A stretch of 64,000 bases of DNA from the NCBI GenBank assembly GCA_963762315.1, contig CAVXKO010000006.1, positions 637,564 through 701,563 on the forward strand, given 5' to 3'. The notes beneath the pieces were generated by a model. The model made no database searches. It was not told the origin of the DNA and saw nothing but the letters and a program-made list of their open reading frames with translations. Below are positions 8,003-16,628 of this stretch, in pieces. Origin of the DNA: RPQJ01 sp963762315. GTDB lineage: Bacteria > Pseudomonadota > Gammaproteobacteria > Steroidobacterales > Steroidobacteraceae. Made by a program: the position numbers and the translations under genes. Within the stretch, counting starts at the first letter, position 1. Each line of letters starts with the position of its first letter.

Positions 8003-9479
8003 GGCGATACTCGTAACCCGGCGGCACGCGGAGGTGCCACTCGGTCAGCAACTGGTACTGGTGCGAGACGGACAGCAGTCGCGACTCGCCGAAGTGCGGG
8101 CCGACCATCTGCAGGCCCACCGGCAACTCGCTGCCGCCCTCGCGGACGAAGCCGCAGGGGATCGAGATGGCCGGCAGCCCCGCCAGGTTGGCGCCGATCG
8201 TGTAGATGTCGTTCAGGTACATCGTGATCGGGTCGTCGGTCTTGGCGCCGATCCCGAACGCGGCCGTCGGCGCCGTGGGGCTCAGCACCACGTCGACCTC
8301 GCCGAATGCACGGGCAAAGTCCGCGGCGATCAGCGCGCGGCACTTCTGCGCCTTCAGGTAGTAGGCGTCGTAGTAGCCGGCCGACAGCACGTAGGTGCCG
8401 GTCATGATGCGGCGCTTCACCTCGGCGCCGAAGCCTTCGCCGCGCGAGCGCTTGTAGAGGTCCGCCAGGTCGCGCGGGCTCTCGCAGCGGTGGCCGAAGC
8501 GCACGCCGTCGAAGCGCGAGAGGTTCGACGAGCACTCGGCCGGGGCGACGACGTAATAGGTCGGCACCGAGAGCGGCAGGCTCGGCAGGCTCACGTCCTT
8601 GATGATCGCGCCTTCGCGCTTCAGCAGGTCGATCGCCTCGCGCACGCACTTCTCGACCGCCGGGTCGAGACCCTTGCCGAAGAACTCGCGCGCGATGCCG
8701 ACGCGCAGGCCCTTGAGCGGGGTCCCCAGTTCGGCGGCGTAGTCCGGCACTGGCGCATCGACGCAGGTGGAATCGCGCGGGTCGTACCCCGCCATGGCCT
8801 GCAGCAGCAGCGCAGCGTCCTCGGCCGAGCGCGTGAGGACGCCCGCCTGGTCGAGGCTCGAGGCGAACGCGATCATGCCGTAGCGCGAAACACGGCCGTA
8901 GGTGGGCTTGATGCCCGTCAGGTTCGTCAGCGAGGCCGGCTGGCGGATCGAACCACCCGTATCCGTGCCGCTGGCCGCGGGCGCCAGGCAGGCGGCCACG
9001 GCTGCCGCCGAACCGCCCGAGGAGCCGCCGGGGACCCGCTTGTGGTCCCAGGGGTTCTTCACCGGGCCGTAGAAGCTCGTCTCGTTGGACGAGCCCATCG
9101 CGAATTCGTCCATGTTGGTCTTGCCGAGCAGGACCGTACCCGCCGCCCGCCAGCGCTCGACGACGGTGGCATCGTAGGGCGCGACGAAGTTCGACAGCAT
9201 CTTCGAGGAGCAGGTCGTGAGGATCCCGTCCGTGCAGAAGATGTCCTTGTGGGCGATCGGGACGCCGGCCAGCGGCCCGCCCTGGCCTTTGGCGAGCTTT
9301 TCGTCGGCCGCCCGGGCGTCCGCGAGGGCCCGGTCGGCCGTGATGGTGACGAAGGCGTTCAGCTCCGGGGCCAGCCGCTCGATGCGGCCGAGGAAGTGAA
9401 GCGTGAGGTCGAGGCTCGAAAACCGGCGGGCCTTGAGGCCGGCCGCGAGTTCGGCGACGGTCAGGGTGTGCAGCGACAT
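7533..9479 (-). CDS. gatA: Glutamyl-tRNA(Gln) amidotransferase subunit A, open frame runs into gatB
   Basis: GatA is the amidase that releases ammonia from glutamine for GatB. The amidase-signature Ser-cis-Ser-Lys residues are visible: Lys in PIAHKD, then the GGSSGGSAAA loop and the TDTGGSIRQPAS block. Homology covers about 9479 down to 8010 (about 490 aa, the normal length), ending EWHLRVPPGY. No stop codon occurs there in this frame; the frame stays open for about 155 further codons across gatB to 7533. No one-base shift at the junction gives a nearby stop, so a changed stop codon (for example the TAT just upstream of the gatB ATG) is the simplest explanation. Treat everything beyond about 8010 as non-genuine. 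The gene follows gatC by 14 bp. Confidence 0.88.
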   Translation of the reverse strand: MSLHTLTVAELAAGLKARRFSSLDLTLHFLGRIERLAPELNAFVTITADRALADARAADEKLAKGQGGPLAGVPIAHKDIFCTDGILTTCSSKMLSNFVAPYDATVVERWRAAGTVLLGKTNMDEFAMGSSNETSFYGPVKNPWDHKRVPGGSSGGSAAAVAACLAPAASGTDTGGSIRQPASLTNLTGIKPTYGRVSRYGMIAFASSLDQAGVLTRSAEDAALLLQAMAGYDPRDSTCVDAPVPDYAAELGTPLKGLRVGIAREFFGKGLDPAVEKCVREAIDLLKREGAIIKDVSLPSLPLSVPTYYVVAPAECSSNLSRFDGVRFGHRCESPRDLADLYKRSRGEGFGAEVKRRIMTGTYVLSAGYYDAYYLKAQKCRALIAADFARAFGEVDVVLSPTAPTAAFGIGAKTDDPITMYLNDIYTIGANLAGLPAISIPCGFVREGGSELPVGLQMVGPHFGESRLLSVSHQYQLLTEWHLRVPPGYEYRHGMGNRHRARDPRPARHEEQDFLGLRHRIRGRAEHSGQPRGPRLPGRAAGAERRGRAHGREVRPCDGREDLAPLGLRAQELLLPGPAEGLPDQPVRAPGRRERLARHRARGRLPQDHRHHARAPRRGRGQVAARGLSRAVGHRSQPGRYAAAGNRL

Positions 9480-9493
9480 GATCGGGGAATCGG

Positions 9494-9784
9494 CTATTCG
9501 ATGACTTTGGGCACGAGATAGAGGCCAGCCGCGACGCTCGACGCGTTTTGCTGGAATTTCTCGCGCTGGTCGGTCTCCGTGACCTCGTCGGCGCGCAGGC
9601 GCTGGACCTGGTCCGCCAGCGGGTGGGCCATGGGCTCGACGCCATCGGTGTCGGCCGCGGCCAGCTGTTCGACGAAGTCGATGATCTTCGACAGGCTGTC
9701 GACGTAGACGGGCATCTGCGCCTCGGCGATCTCGAGGCGGGCGAGGTGCGCGATCCCCTCGACCTGGGAACGAGTCAGGCTCAT
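9494..9784 (-). CDS. gatC: Glutamyl-tRNA(Gln) amidotransferase subunit C, 96 aa
   Basis: Small belt subunit that stabilises GatA in the GatCAB complex. The start at 9784 (MSLTRSQVEGIAHLARLEI) has the family's N-terminal helix; the second half carries VEPMAHPL and the RADEVTE stretch, then a C-terminal LYLVPKVIE typical of GatC (the usual VP.V.). First gene of gatCAB. It is divergent from mreB across a 135-bp gap. Confidence 0.95.
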   Translation of the reverse strand: MSLTRSQVEGIAHLARLEIAEAQMPVYVDSLSKIIDFVEQLAAADTDGVEPMAHPLADQVQRLRADEVTETDQREKFQQNASSVAAGLYLVPKVIE

Positions 9785-9836
9785 GCGGAAAGCTCGATTG
9801 GGCAGGAAAAACCCGTCACAAATCATACACGTCGCC

Positions 9837-9865
9837 TTGCCGAAAGTCCTGACAATGGTTAAATT
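9837..9865 (+). promoter_or_regulatory. Candidate sigma-70 promoter for mreB
   Basis: TTGCCG at 9837-9842 and TAAATT at 9860-9865 are 17 bp apart, matching TTGACA at four positions and TATAAT at four. This lies about 55 bp before the mreB start in the mreB/gatC divergent gap, leaving a short leader. It is the only AT-richer stretch in the gap. A match by eye only. Confidence 0.45.
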
Positions 9866-9919
9866 GCCGCCACTTCCGCGCGACCACCGCGCTCCCTCAC
9901 TCCTGCTCGTATTTTTTAA

Positions 9920-10963
9920 ATGTTCAAGAAATTCCGGGGTTACTTCTCCAACGACCTCTCGATCGACCTGGGCACCGCCAACACGCTGATCTACGTGCGC
10001 GGCAAGGGCATCGTCCTCAATGAGCCGTCCGTCGTCGCCATCCGCGAGGAACCGTCCCGCGGCGGCAAGAAGATCGAGGCGGTCGGCACCGAAGCGAAGA
10101 ACATGCTCGGCCGCACGCCGGGCAACATCACCGCCATCCGGCCGATGAAGGACGGCGTGATCGCCGACTTCACAGTCACCGAGAAGATGCTCCAGTACTT
10201 CATCGACAAGGTGCACGGCAACCGCATGGTGCGCCCGAGCCCGCGCGTGCTGGTGTGTGTGCCCTATGGCTCGACCCAGGTCGAGCGCCGCGCGATCCAG
10301 GAGTCGGCCGAAGGCGCCGGCGCCCGCTGGGTGCGCCTGATCGAGGAACCGATGGCTGCCGCGGTCGGCGCCGGCATGCCGGTGCACGAGGCCCGCGGCT
10401 CGATGGTGCTCGACATCGGCGGCGGCACGTCGGAAGTGGCGGTCATCTCGCTGAACGGCATCGTCTACGCCGCGTCGGTCCGCATCGGCGGCGACCGCTT
10501 CGACGAAGCCATCATCAACTACGTGCGCCGCAACTACGGCATCCTCATCGGCGAAGCCACGTCGGAGCGCATCAAGATCGAGATCGGCTCGGCCTACCCG
10601 GGCCAGCAGGTCAAGGAAATCTCGGTCAAGGGCCGCAACCTCTCCGAGGGCGTGCCGCGCAGCTTCACGCTGAACTCCAATGAAATCCTCGAAGCGCTGC
10701 AGGAACCGCTGCAGGGCATCGTCGGCGCAGTCAAGGCGGCACTCGAACAGACGCCGCCGGAACTGGGCTCCGACGTCGCCGAGCGCGGCATCGTGCTCAC
10801 GGGCGGCGGCGCGCTGCTGCGCGACATCGACAAACTCCTGATGGAGGAAACGGGCCTTCCCGTGGTGGTCGCGGAAGACCCGCTCACCTGCGTCGCCCGC
10901 GGCGGCGGCAAGATGCTGGAGCTGATCGACGAGCACGGTCCGGGCCTCTTCGGCCTGGATTGA
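9920..10963 (+). CDS. mreB: Rod shape-determining protein MreB, 347 aa
   Basis: Actin-like ATPase that forms membrane-associated filaments and steers lateral wall synthesis. It starts with the amphipathic membrane helix MFKKFRGYFS; the phosphate-1 motif SIDLGTANTLIY, phosphate-2 LDIGGGTSEVAVIS and adenosine motif LTGGGALLRDID are all intact. Length is the family norm. First gene of an mreB-mreC-mreD-mrdA-rodA-mltB-dacC chain. Confidence 0.98.
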   Translation: MFKKFRGYFSNDLSIDLGTANTLIYVRGKGIVLNEPSVVAIREEPSRGGKKIEAVGTEAKNMLGRTPGNITAIRPMKDGVIADFTVTEKMLQYFIDKVHGNRMVRPSPRVLVCVPYGSTQVERRAIQESAEGAGARWVRLIEEPMAAAVGAGMPVHEARGSMVLDIGGGTSEVAVISLNGIVYAASVRIGGDRFDEAIINYVRRNYGILIGEATSERIKIEIGSAYPGQQVKEISVKGRNLSEGVPRSFTLNSNEILEALQEPLQGIVGAVKAALEQTPPELGSDVAERGIVLTGGGALLRDIDKLLMEETGLPVVVAEDPLTCVARGGGKMLELIDEHGPGLFGLD

Positions 10964-10991
10964 GCACGGGCACAGCCCTCCACATCCGGCC

Positions 10992-11939
10992 GTGGTCGAA
11001 CTGACGCACGACTCACGCCCCATCATCGGCCGCGGACCGCCGCTCGGCGCGACGTTCATTACGCTCGCGATCGCGTCGATCGCCCTGATGGTGGCGGACC
11101 AGCGCTACGACCAGATCAGCAAGATCCGCGCCTGGCTGACCGCCGCGGCGTACCCGGTGCAGGTGGGCGTCGACCTGCCCTTCCGGTTCTGGGACTGGCT
11201 GAGCGGCTCGGTAGCCGATCGCAGCCGCCTGCGCCAGGACAACCTCGAACTCACCGCGCGGCTCCGGCTCGCGAACCTGCAGCTGCAGCGGTTCGCCGTG
11301 CTCGAGGACGAAAACCGCCGCCTGCGCGACATGCGCGAAAAGACGCAGGGCGTGGCGGAGCGCGTGCTCGTCGCCTCGATCCTGAACGTCGACCTCGACC
11401 CGTTCCGCCAGCGCGTGCTGCTCGACAAGGGCGCGGTGGACGGCGTGTTCAAGGGCCAGGCGGTGCTCGACGGCGACGGCATCTTCGGCCAGGTCACGAA
11501 AGTCAACGCAGGCACGTCCGAAGTCATCCTCATCAGCGACGCGGAACATGCGATTCCCGTGCAGTCGAATCGCAGCGGCGTGCGCACCATCGCCGTCGGT
11601 CTTGGGGACTCGACCAAGCTTTCGTTGCCGTTCGTCACCGTCGAGAGCGATCTGAAGGAAGGCGACCTCCTGCTTTCCACCGGGATGGGCGGCGTGTTCC
11701 CACCCGGCTATCCCGTGGCGCAGGTCTCGAAGGTGAAGCGCGCCGCCTCCGCGACGTTTGCGCTCGTCGAAGCACGGCCGACCGCCAAGCTCGATCGCGA
11801 TCGCGAAGTGCTGCTGGTGTGGTTCAAGCCGCCCGTGTTCGAGACCGGGAAACCGGCGGAACCTGAGGCCGCGGCGCCGGCGACCCCGGCCAAAGCCCTT
11901 GAAAAGAAGCCCGCTTCGGCAGGGACGGCGAACGAATGA
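10992..11939 (+). CDS. mreC: Rod shape-determining protein MreC, 315 aa
   Basis: Bitopic inner-membrane protein that links MreB to the periplasmic PBP2 complex. There is one N-terminal membrane helix (about residues 20-37, TFITLAIASIALMVA), then a coiled coil (about 75-115, with the LEDENRRLRDMREK heptads) and two beta domains with the conserved GVFKGQAVLDGDGIFGQV loop. The tail is a Pro/Ala/Lys-rich low-complexity segment. The start used is GTG 10992, 28 bp after mreB. The 3' end overlaps mreD by 4 bp. Confidence 0.95.
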   Translation: MVELTHDSRPIIGRGPPLGATFITLAIASIALMVADQRYDQISKIRAWLTAAAYPVQVGVDLPFRFWDWLSGSVADRSRLRQDNLELTARLRLANLQLQRFAVLEDENRRLRDMREKTQGVAERVLVASILNVDLDPFRQRVLLDKGAVDGVFKGQAVLDGDGIFGQVTKVNAGTSEVILISDAEHAIPVQSNRSGVRTIAVGLGDSTKLSLPFVTVESDLKEGDLLLSTGMGGVFPPGYPVAQVSKVKRAASATFALVEARPTAKLDRDREVLLVWFKPPVFETGKPAEPEAAAPATPAKALEKKPASAGTANE

Positions 11940-12418
11940 GGCCGACCATGTTCATGCGCCGCCTCCTGTACTGGGCCAGCGTTGCCGCCGGCCTGGTGCT
12001 TGCCATCGTCCCGCTGCCGGACTGGCTCGACCCGGTGCGCCCCGACCTCGCGCTCCTCGCGGTCATCTACTGGATCCTGACGAGCCCGCGCATCGCGGGA
12101 CTCGGCTACGCCTGGCTGTCGGGCCTGTTCCTTGACGTGCTGCGCGGCATGGTGCTCGGCCAGCACGCGCTCGGTTTCCTCGTCGTCGCGTTCCTGACTC
12201 ACCGTCTGCAGCTGCGCATGCGCATGTTCCCGATCCTGCACCAGGCCGCGACGGTGATGCTGCTGCTCGCGCTGTATCACTTCATCATCTTCTGGACCGA
12301 CGGCCTCATCGGCCACGGCTACACCGGCTGGAACCGCTGGCTCCCCGTGTTGTCCGGAGCGCTGCTCTGGCCGCTGATCGTGGCGGCCGGCGACTCGCTC
12401 ACGCGCCGGACCGGCTGA
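11936..12418 (+). CDS. mreD: Rod shape-determining protein MreD, 160 aa
   Basis: Integral inner-membrane partner of MreC in the elongasome. Several hydrophobic spans are visible (for example YWASVAAGLVLAIVPL and TVMLLLALYHFIIFW), together with the family pattern RPDLALLAVIYWILTSPRIAGLGYAW, where the Pro-Asp and the Gly-rich turn are conserved. It starts in an ATGA overlap with mreC. Confidence 0.93.
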   Translation: MRPTMFMRRLLYWASVAAGLVLAIVPLPDWLDPVRPDLALLAVIYWILTSPRIAGLGYAWLSGLFLDVLRGMVLGQHALGFLVVAFLTHRLQLRMRMFPILHQAATVMLLLALYHFIIFWTDGLIGHGYTGWNRWLPVLSGALLWPLIVAAGDSLTRRTG

Positions 12419-12437
12419 GCCGGCGCCGTCCAGGACC

Positions 12438-14390
12438 ATGGCACGCTCCGTACGTCTGAAGGACCACTGGGCCGAACAGCGATTGTTCGGCCGGCGCGTG
12501 ATCGCCGCGACGATCGTGATCTTCCTGTGCCTCGGCGCACTCACCGCGCGGCTCTTCTTCCTGCAGGTGGTCAAGCACGACTATTTCAGCGACCTGTCGA
12601 CGGGCAACCGGATCCGCATCGATCCGATACCGCCGCCGCGCGGGCTGATCTACGACCGCAACGGCGTCGCGCTCGCGCTGAACCGCCCGGCCTACCAGCT
12701 CGAGCTGATTCGCGAGCAGACGCCCGACGTGGACGAAGCCCTCGCGAAGCTCGTGCACATCGGCCTGCTCGCCGCCGCCGACGTCGAGCGGACGAAGAAG
12801 ACGATCATGGCGCGGCGCAGCTTCGATTCGGTGCCGATCAAGCTGCAGCTCACCGAAGAGGAACTCGCGCGCTTCGCCGTCAACCGCCCCGACCTCGAGG
12901 GCGTCGAAGTGCGGCCGCGGCTGACCCGCTTCTATCCGAACCTCGGCTCGACCGTGCACGCGCTCGGTTACGTCGGCGCCATCAGCGAGCAGGATGAGGA
13001 GCGCATCGACGTCGCGAACTACGCGGGCACGACGCTGATCGGCAAGAACGGCATCGAACGCAGCTACGAGGACCGGCTGCACGGCCAGACCGGGTACCAG
13101 CAACTGCTGGTGAACGCGCAGGGCCGGCGTGTCGAGCGCGTCGGCGTCAGGGCGCAGGATCTCGTGCGCAAGGAACCCGTCGCGGGAGACGATCTCTACC
13201 TGTCCATCGACTACCGGGTGCAGAAAGCGGCGGAGGACGCCCTGGTGGGCCAGCGCGCCGCCGTGGTCGCCATCGATCCGCGCACGGGCGACATCATCGC
13301 GTTCGTCAGCACGCCGACGTTCGACCCGAACGGTTTCGCGCGCGGGCTAACGGTGCCCGAGTACCGCGCGCTCGCCGACGACATCGACATCCCGCTCTAC
13401 GACCGCGCGCTGCGCGGTGTGTATCCGCCCGGATCGACGCTCAAGCCACTGGTTGCGCTCGCGGCCCTGCGCTATGGCGTGATGGCGCCCGAGACGACGC
13501 ACTACTGCCGGGGCTACTGGCAATTCCCGGGATCGAGCCACCGGTACCGCGACTGGAAGAAGACCGGGCACGGCACGGTCAACATGCACACCGCCATCGT
13601 GCAGTCCTGCGACACCTACTTCTACAGCGTCGCGAACCAGATCGGGATCGACCGCCTGCACGACTTCCTCACGGAAATCGGGCTCGGCCAGAAGACGGGC
13701 ATCGACATCCTCGGCGAACGCACCGGGCTCGTGCCCTCGACCGAGTGGAAGCGCCGCACGTACAAGAAGCCGGAACAGCAGGTCTGGTTCCCGGGCGAGA
13801 CGGTGATCGCCGGCATCGGCCAGGGTTACATGCTCCTCACGCCGCTGCAGCTCGCCAATGCCGCCGCCACGATCGCGAACCGGGGCCAGCGCTTCGAGCC
13901 TCGACTCGTGAGGAGCGCGCGCAGTTCCGTCACGGGCAAGGTCTCCGTTCTTCCCCCGCGCGCGCTGGCGCCCGTCGAGCTCAAGGACCCCAGGGACTGG
14001 GATGTGATCATCGGCGGCATGATCGGCGTCACCAACGAAGCGGGGGGCACGGCGCGGGCCGCGCAGGCCGGTGCGCCGTACAGGATCGCGGGCAAGACCG
14101 GCACCGCGCAGGTCTTCAGCATCGGCCAGAATGAGAAATACAAGGAGTCCGAGGTCCAGGAACGGCTGCGCGACCACGGGCTTTTCATGGCCTTCGCGCC
14201 GGCCGACGCGCCGAAACTCGCGGTCGCCGTGGTGGTCGAAAACGGCAGGCACGGCTCCGTGGCGGCGCTGGTCGCGCGCAAGGTCTTCGACGCCTATCTG
14301 CTGCCGCCCGAGGCCCGGGCGCCCGCTGCAACGGCGGGCGAACCGGCCGCGACCACAGCTGCGCCGCCTGCCGGAGGCATCGACGAATGA
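12438..14390 (+). CDS. mrdA: Penicillin-binding protein 2, peptidoglycan DD-transpeptidase, 650 aa
   Basis: Class B PBP that cross-links peptidoglycan during rod elongation. A single N-terminal anchor helix (VIAATIVIFLCLGALTARLF) precedes the dimerisation domain (PPRGLIYDRNG). The transpeptidase motifs are complete: STLK with nucleophile Ser333, SCD in the VQSCDTYFYS block, and KTG in AGKTGTAQ. The tail is Ala/Pro rich. It partners RodA, whose start overlaps by 4 bp. Confidence 0.97.
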   Translation: MARSVRLKDHWAEQRLFGRRVIAATIVIFLCLGALTARLFFLQVVKHDYFSDLSTGNRIRIDPIPPPRGLIYDRNGVALALNRPAYQLELIREQTPDVDEALAKLVHIGLLAAADVERTKKTIMARRSFDSVPIKLQLTEEELARFAVNRPDLEGVEVRPRLTRFYPNLGSTVHALGYVGAISEQDEERIDVANYAGTTLIGKNGIERSYEDRLHGQTGYQQLLVNAQGRRVERVGVRAQDLVRKEPVAGDDLYLSIDYRVQKAAEDALVGQRAAVVAIDPRTGDIIAFVSTPTFDPNGFARGLTVPEYRALADDIDIPLYDRALRGVYPPGSTLKPLVALAALRYGVMAPETTHYCRGYWQFPGSSHRYRDWKKTGHGTVNMHTAIVQSCDTYFYSVANQIGIDRLHDFLTEIGLGQKTGIDILGERTGLVPSTEWKRRTYKKPEQQVWFPGETVIAGIGQGYMLLTPLQLANAAATIANRGQRFEPRLVRSARSSVTGKVSVLPPRALAPVELKDPRDWDVIIGGMIGVTNEAGGTARAAQAGAPYRIAGKTGTAQVFSIGQNEKYKESEVQERLRDHGLFMAFAPADAPKLAVAVVVENGRHGSVAALVARKVFDAYLLPPEARAPAATAGEPAATTAAPPAGGIDE

Positions 14391-15532
14391 GACGGGAAAT
14401 CGCTGGACCGGGCTATTCGAGTCGCACGCAGCGCACGCTGAGCCTCACTGGCCGCGTGCTCGAAGCGCTGCACATCGACAACGCGCTGTTGTTGTCACTG
14501 CTCGCCGTCTGCATCGCCGGCCTCGTCGTGCTCTTCAGCGCGGCCGGCGAGAACCTGGGCATCTTCTTCGGGCAGGCCGCCCGCGTCGGCCTCGGCCTCG
14601 GCGTCATGACGGCCATCGCGCAGGTGCCGCCGCGCGTGATGCGCGTCGCGGCGCCTTTCCTCTACGGCCTGGGCGTGCTGCTGCTGATCGCGGTGGCCGT
14701 TGCCGGCGACACGGCAATGGGCGCCCAGCGCTGGCTCAATCTAGGCTTCGTGCGCTTCCAGCCATCGGAAATCATGAAGATCGCGGTGCCGCTCGCCGCC
14801 GCCTGGTACCTGCACGACCGGCCGCTGCCGCCGGACTTCAAGACGATCGTCGTGGTCGGTGTCGGCATCCTGGTGCCCGCCCTGCTGATTGCGGAGCAGC
14901 CCGACCTCGGCACGGCCCTGCTGGTGACGGCCGGCGGCGGGCTCGTGATCCTGCTGGCCGGGCTGCAGGCGCGCTACCTCATCGGCCTTGGCACGCTCGG
15001 CGTGGCGGCCGTGCCGGTTGCGTGGCACTTCATGCACGACTACCAGCGCCAGCGCGTGCTCACGTTCCTCAACCCGCAGACCGATCCGCTCGGCGCCGGC
15101 TACCACACGATCCAGTCGCAGATCGCGATCGGCTCGGGCGGCCTCTTCGGCAAGGGCTACATGAACGGCAGCCAGGCGCAGCTCGAATTCCTGCCGGAGC
15201 GCTCCACGGACTTCATCTTCGCGGTGATCGGCGAGGAATGGGGCCTCGTCGGCTGCCTCGTGCTGATGGCGCTCTACATGATGGTGATCGCGCGCGGCCT
15301 GTACATCGCCTCGCAGGCCCAGGACACCTTCTCGCGTCTCATCGCCGGCAGCCTCACGCTCACCTTCGCGGTCTACGTGTTCGTCAACAGCGGCATGGTC
15401 GCCGGCCTGCTGCCGGTGGTCGGCGTGCCTCTGCCCCTGGTGAGCTATGGCGGCACGTCGCTGGTGACCCTCATGGCCGGCTTCGGTATCCTCATGTCCG
15501 TCCACTCCCGCCGCAAACTGGTTTCCACGTGA
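14387..15532 (+). CDS. rodA: Peptidoglycan glycosyltransferase RodA (SEDS family), 381 aa
   Basis: Polytopic SEDS polymerase that makes glycan strands with PBP2. About ten hydrophobic spans are visible. SEDS signatures are present: RWLNLGFVRFQPSE (the QPSE motif after the substrate-binding loop), EQPDLGTALLV with the catalytic-region Asp, and the C-terminal GVPLPLVSYGGTSL. The start sits in an ATGA overlap with mrdA, and the 3' end overlaps mltB. Confidence 0.97.
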   Translation: MRREIAGPGYSSRTQRTLSLTGRVLEALHIDNALLLSLLAVCIAGLVVLFSAAGENLGIFFGQAARVGLGLGVMTAIAQVPPRVMRVAAPFLYGLGVLLLIAVAVAGDTAMGAQRWLNLGFVRFQPSEIMKIAVPLAAAWYLHDRPLPPDFKTIVVVGVGILVPALLIAEQPDLGTALLVTAGGGLVILLAGLQARYLIGLGTLGVAAVPVAWHFMHDYQRQRVLTFLNPQTDPLGAGYHTIQSQIAIGSGGLFGKGYMNGSQAQLEFLPERSTDFIFAVIGEEWGLVGCLVLMALYMMVIARGLYIASQAQDTFSRLIAGSLTLTFAVYVFVNSGMVAGLLPVVGVPLPLVSYGGTSLVTLMAGFGILMSVHSRRKLVST

Positions 15533-16581
15533 CACGGATCGTTCATCGCCCGCGCCGGGCGAAAGCTGCATTGCCTGCTGCCTGCGCCTCGCTGGCGCTG
15601 GCCGTGCTCGCACCCGGGATCAGCCGTGCCTTCGATGCCCGGCGCGAGGACGTCGCGGGTTTCGTTGCGGAAATGTCGAGCAAGCACGGCTTCGACGCCG
15701 CCGCGCTGGGCGGCGTGCTCGCGCAAGTGGAATCGAAGAAATCCATCCTCGACGCGATGTCGCGCCCGGCGGAAAAGACCCTGACGTGGCAGGAATACCG
15801 CGAGCGATTCATCACCGAGCGGCGCGTGAGCCGCGGCGTGGAAACGTATCGCGACCACGAACCGGCGCTCGAGAAAGCGGCGACGAGCGGCGTGCCGCCG
15901 CAGTACATCCTCGGCATCGTCGGCGTGGAAACATTCTACGGCGAGAACACCGGACGCAACCGCGTGCTCGATGCGCTCGCCACGCTCGCCTTCGACTACC
16001 CGCCGCGCGCCCCGTTCTTCCGCGGCGAGCTCGAGCAGTTCCTGCTCATGGCGCGCGAGGAATCGCTCGATCCGCTCGCACCGCTCGGTTCATACGCCGG
16101 CGCGATGGGCATCCCGCAGTTCATGCCGTCGAGCTTCCGCAAGTTTGCCGTGGACGGCGACGGCGACGGCCACCGCGACCTGTGGGCGGACTGGCCGGAC
16201 GTCTTCTCCAGCGTGGGCAACTACCTCAAGGAACACGGCTGGAAGGCGGGCGAGCCGGTGATGGCCGCCGCGGACGTCGCCGGGGCGGACCTGGCGGGCC
16301 TCGACCTGTCGAAGCCCACGCTCACCGAGACCGTCGCTTCCCTGCGCAGGCGAGGCCTGAAGTTCGACGCCGGGTTGCCGGACGACGCGCCGGCCATGCT
16401 GGTTGCGCTCAGCCGGCCCTTCGGCACCGAATACCGCGTAGGCTTCGCCAATTTCTACGCGATCACGCGCTACAACCGCAGCCTGCTGTATGCGAGCGCC
16501 GTGAACGACCTCGCCGAAGCCATCGAGGCGGCGCACGTCCGCTCGATGCCGCCGGACGACGACGCATCGTTCGCCGAGTAA
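15529..16581 (+). CDS. mltB: Membrane-bound lytic murein transglycosylase B, 350 aa
   Basis: Periplasmic lytic transglycosylase that cleaves glycan strands with anhydro-sugar formation. The start is the GTG at 15529, overlapping the rodA stop as GTGA; the longer upstream frame is a rodA shadow. The N-terminus has a basic region followed by a hydrophobic signal (SLALAVLAPGISRA) but no lipobox cysteine, so it looks secreted rather than a lipoprotein. The catalytic Glu is in GVETFYGENTGR, followed by the family block GSYAGAMGIPQFMPSSF. The rlpA gene commonly found next to mltB in other gammaproteobacteria is missing from this cluster. Confidence 0.94.
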   Translation: MTRIVHRPRRAKAALPAACASLALAVLAPGISRAFDARREDVAGFVAEMSSKHGFDAAALGGVLAQVESKKSILDAMSRPAEKTLTWQEYRERFITERRVSRGVETYRDHEPALEKAATSGVPPQYILGIVGVETFYGENTGRNRVLDALATLAFDYPPRAPFFRGELEQFLLMAREESLDPLAPLGSYAGAMGIPQFMPSSFRKFAVDGDGDGHRDLWADWPDVFSSVGNYLKEHGWKAGEPVMAAADVAGADLAGLDLSKPTLTETVASLRRRGLKFDAGLPDDAPAMLVALSRPFGTEYRVGFANFYAITRYNRSLLYASAVNDLAEAIEAAHVRSMPPDDDASFAE

Positions 16582-16628
16582 AGGGCCGCACGAACTCCCC
16601 ACACCCCATTCCACGAAGTGACCCCCGC

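Noticed and set aside
7533..9479. A genuine GatA-GatB fusion
   Set aside because: The extended gatA frame is not the gatB frame, so no fused product with both activities is encoded; the extra 155 codons match no GatA tail.
9822..9827. TATGAT on the minus strand as the gatC promoter
   Set aside because: The nearest TTGTCA lies 22 bp away, outside the usual 16-18 bp spacing, so I do not list it as a feature.
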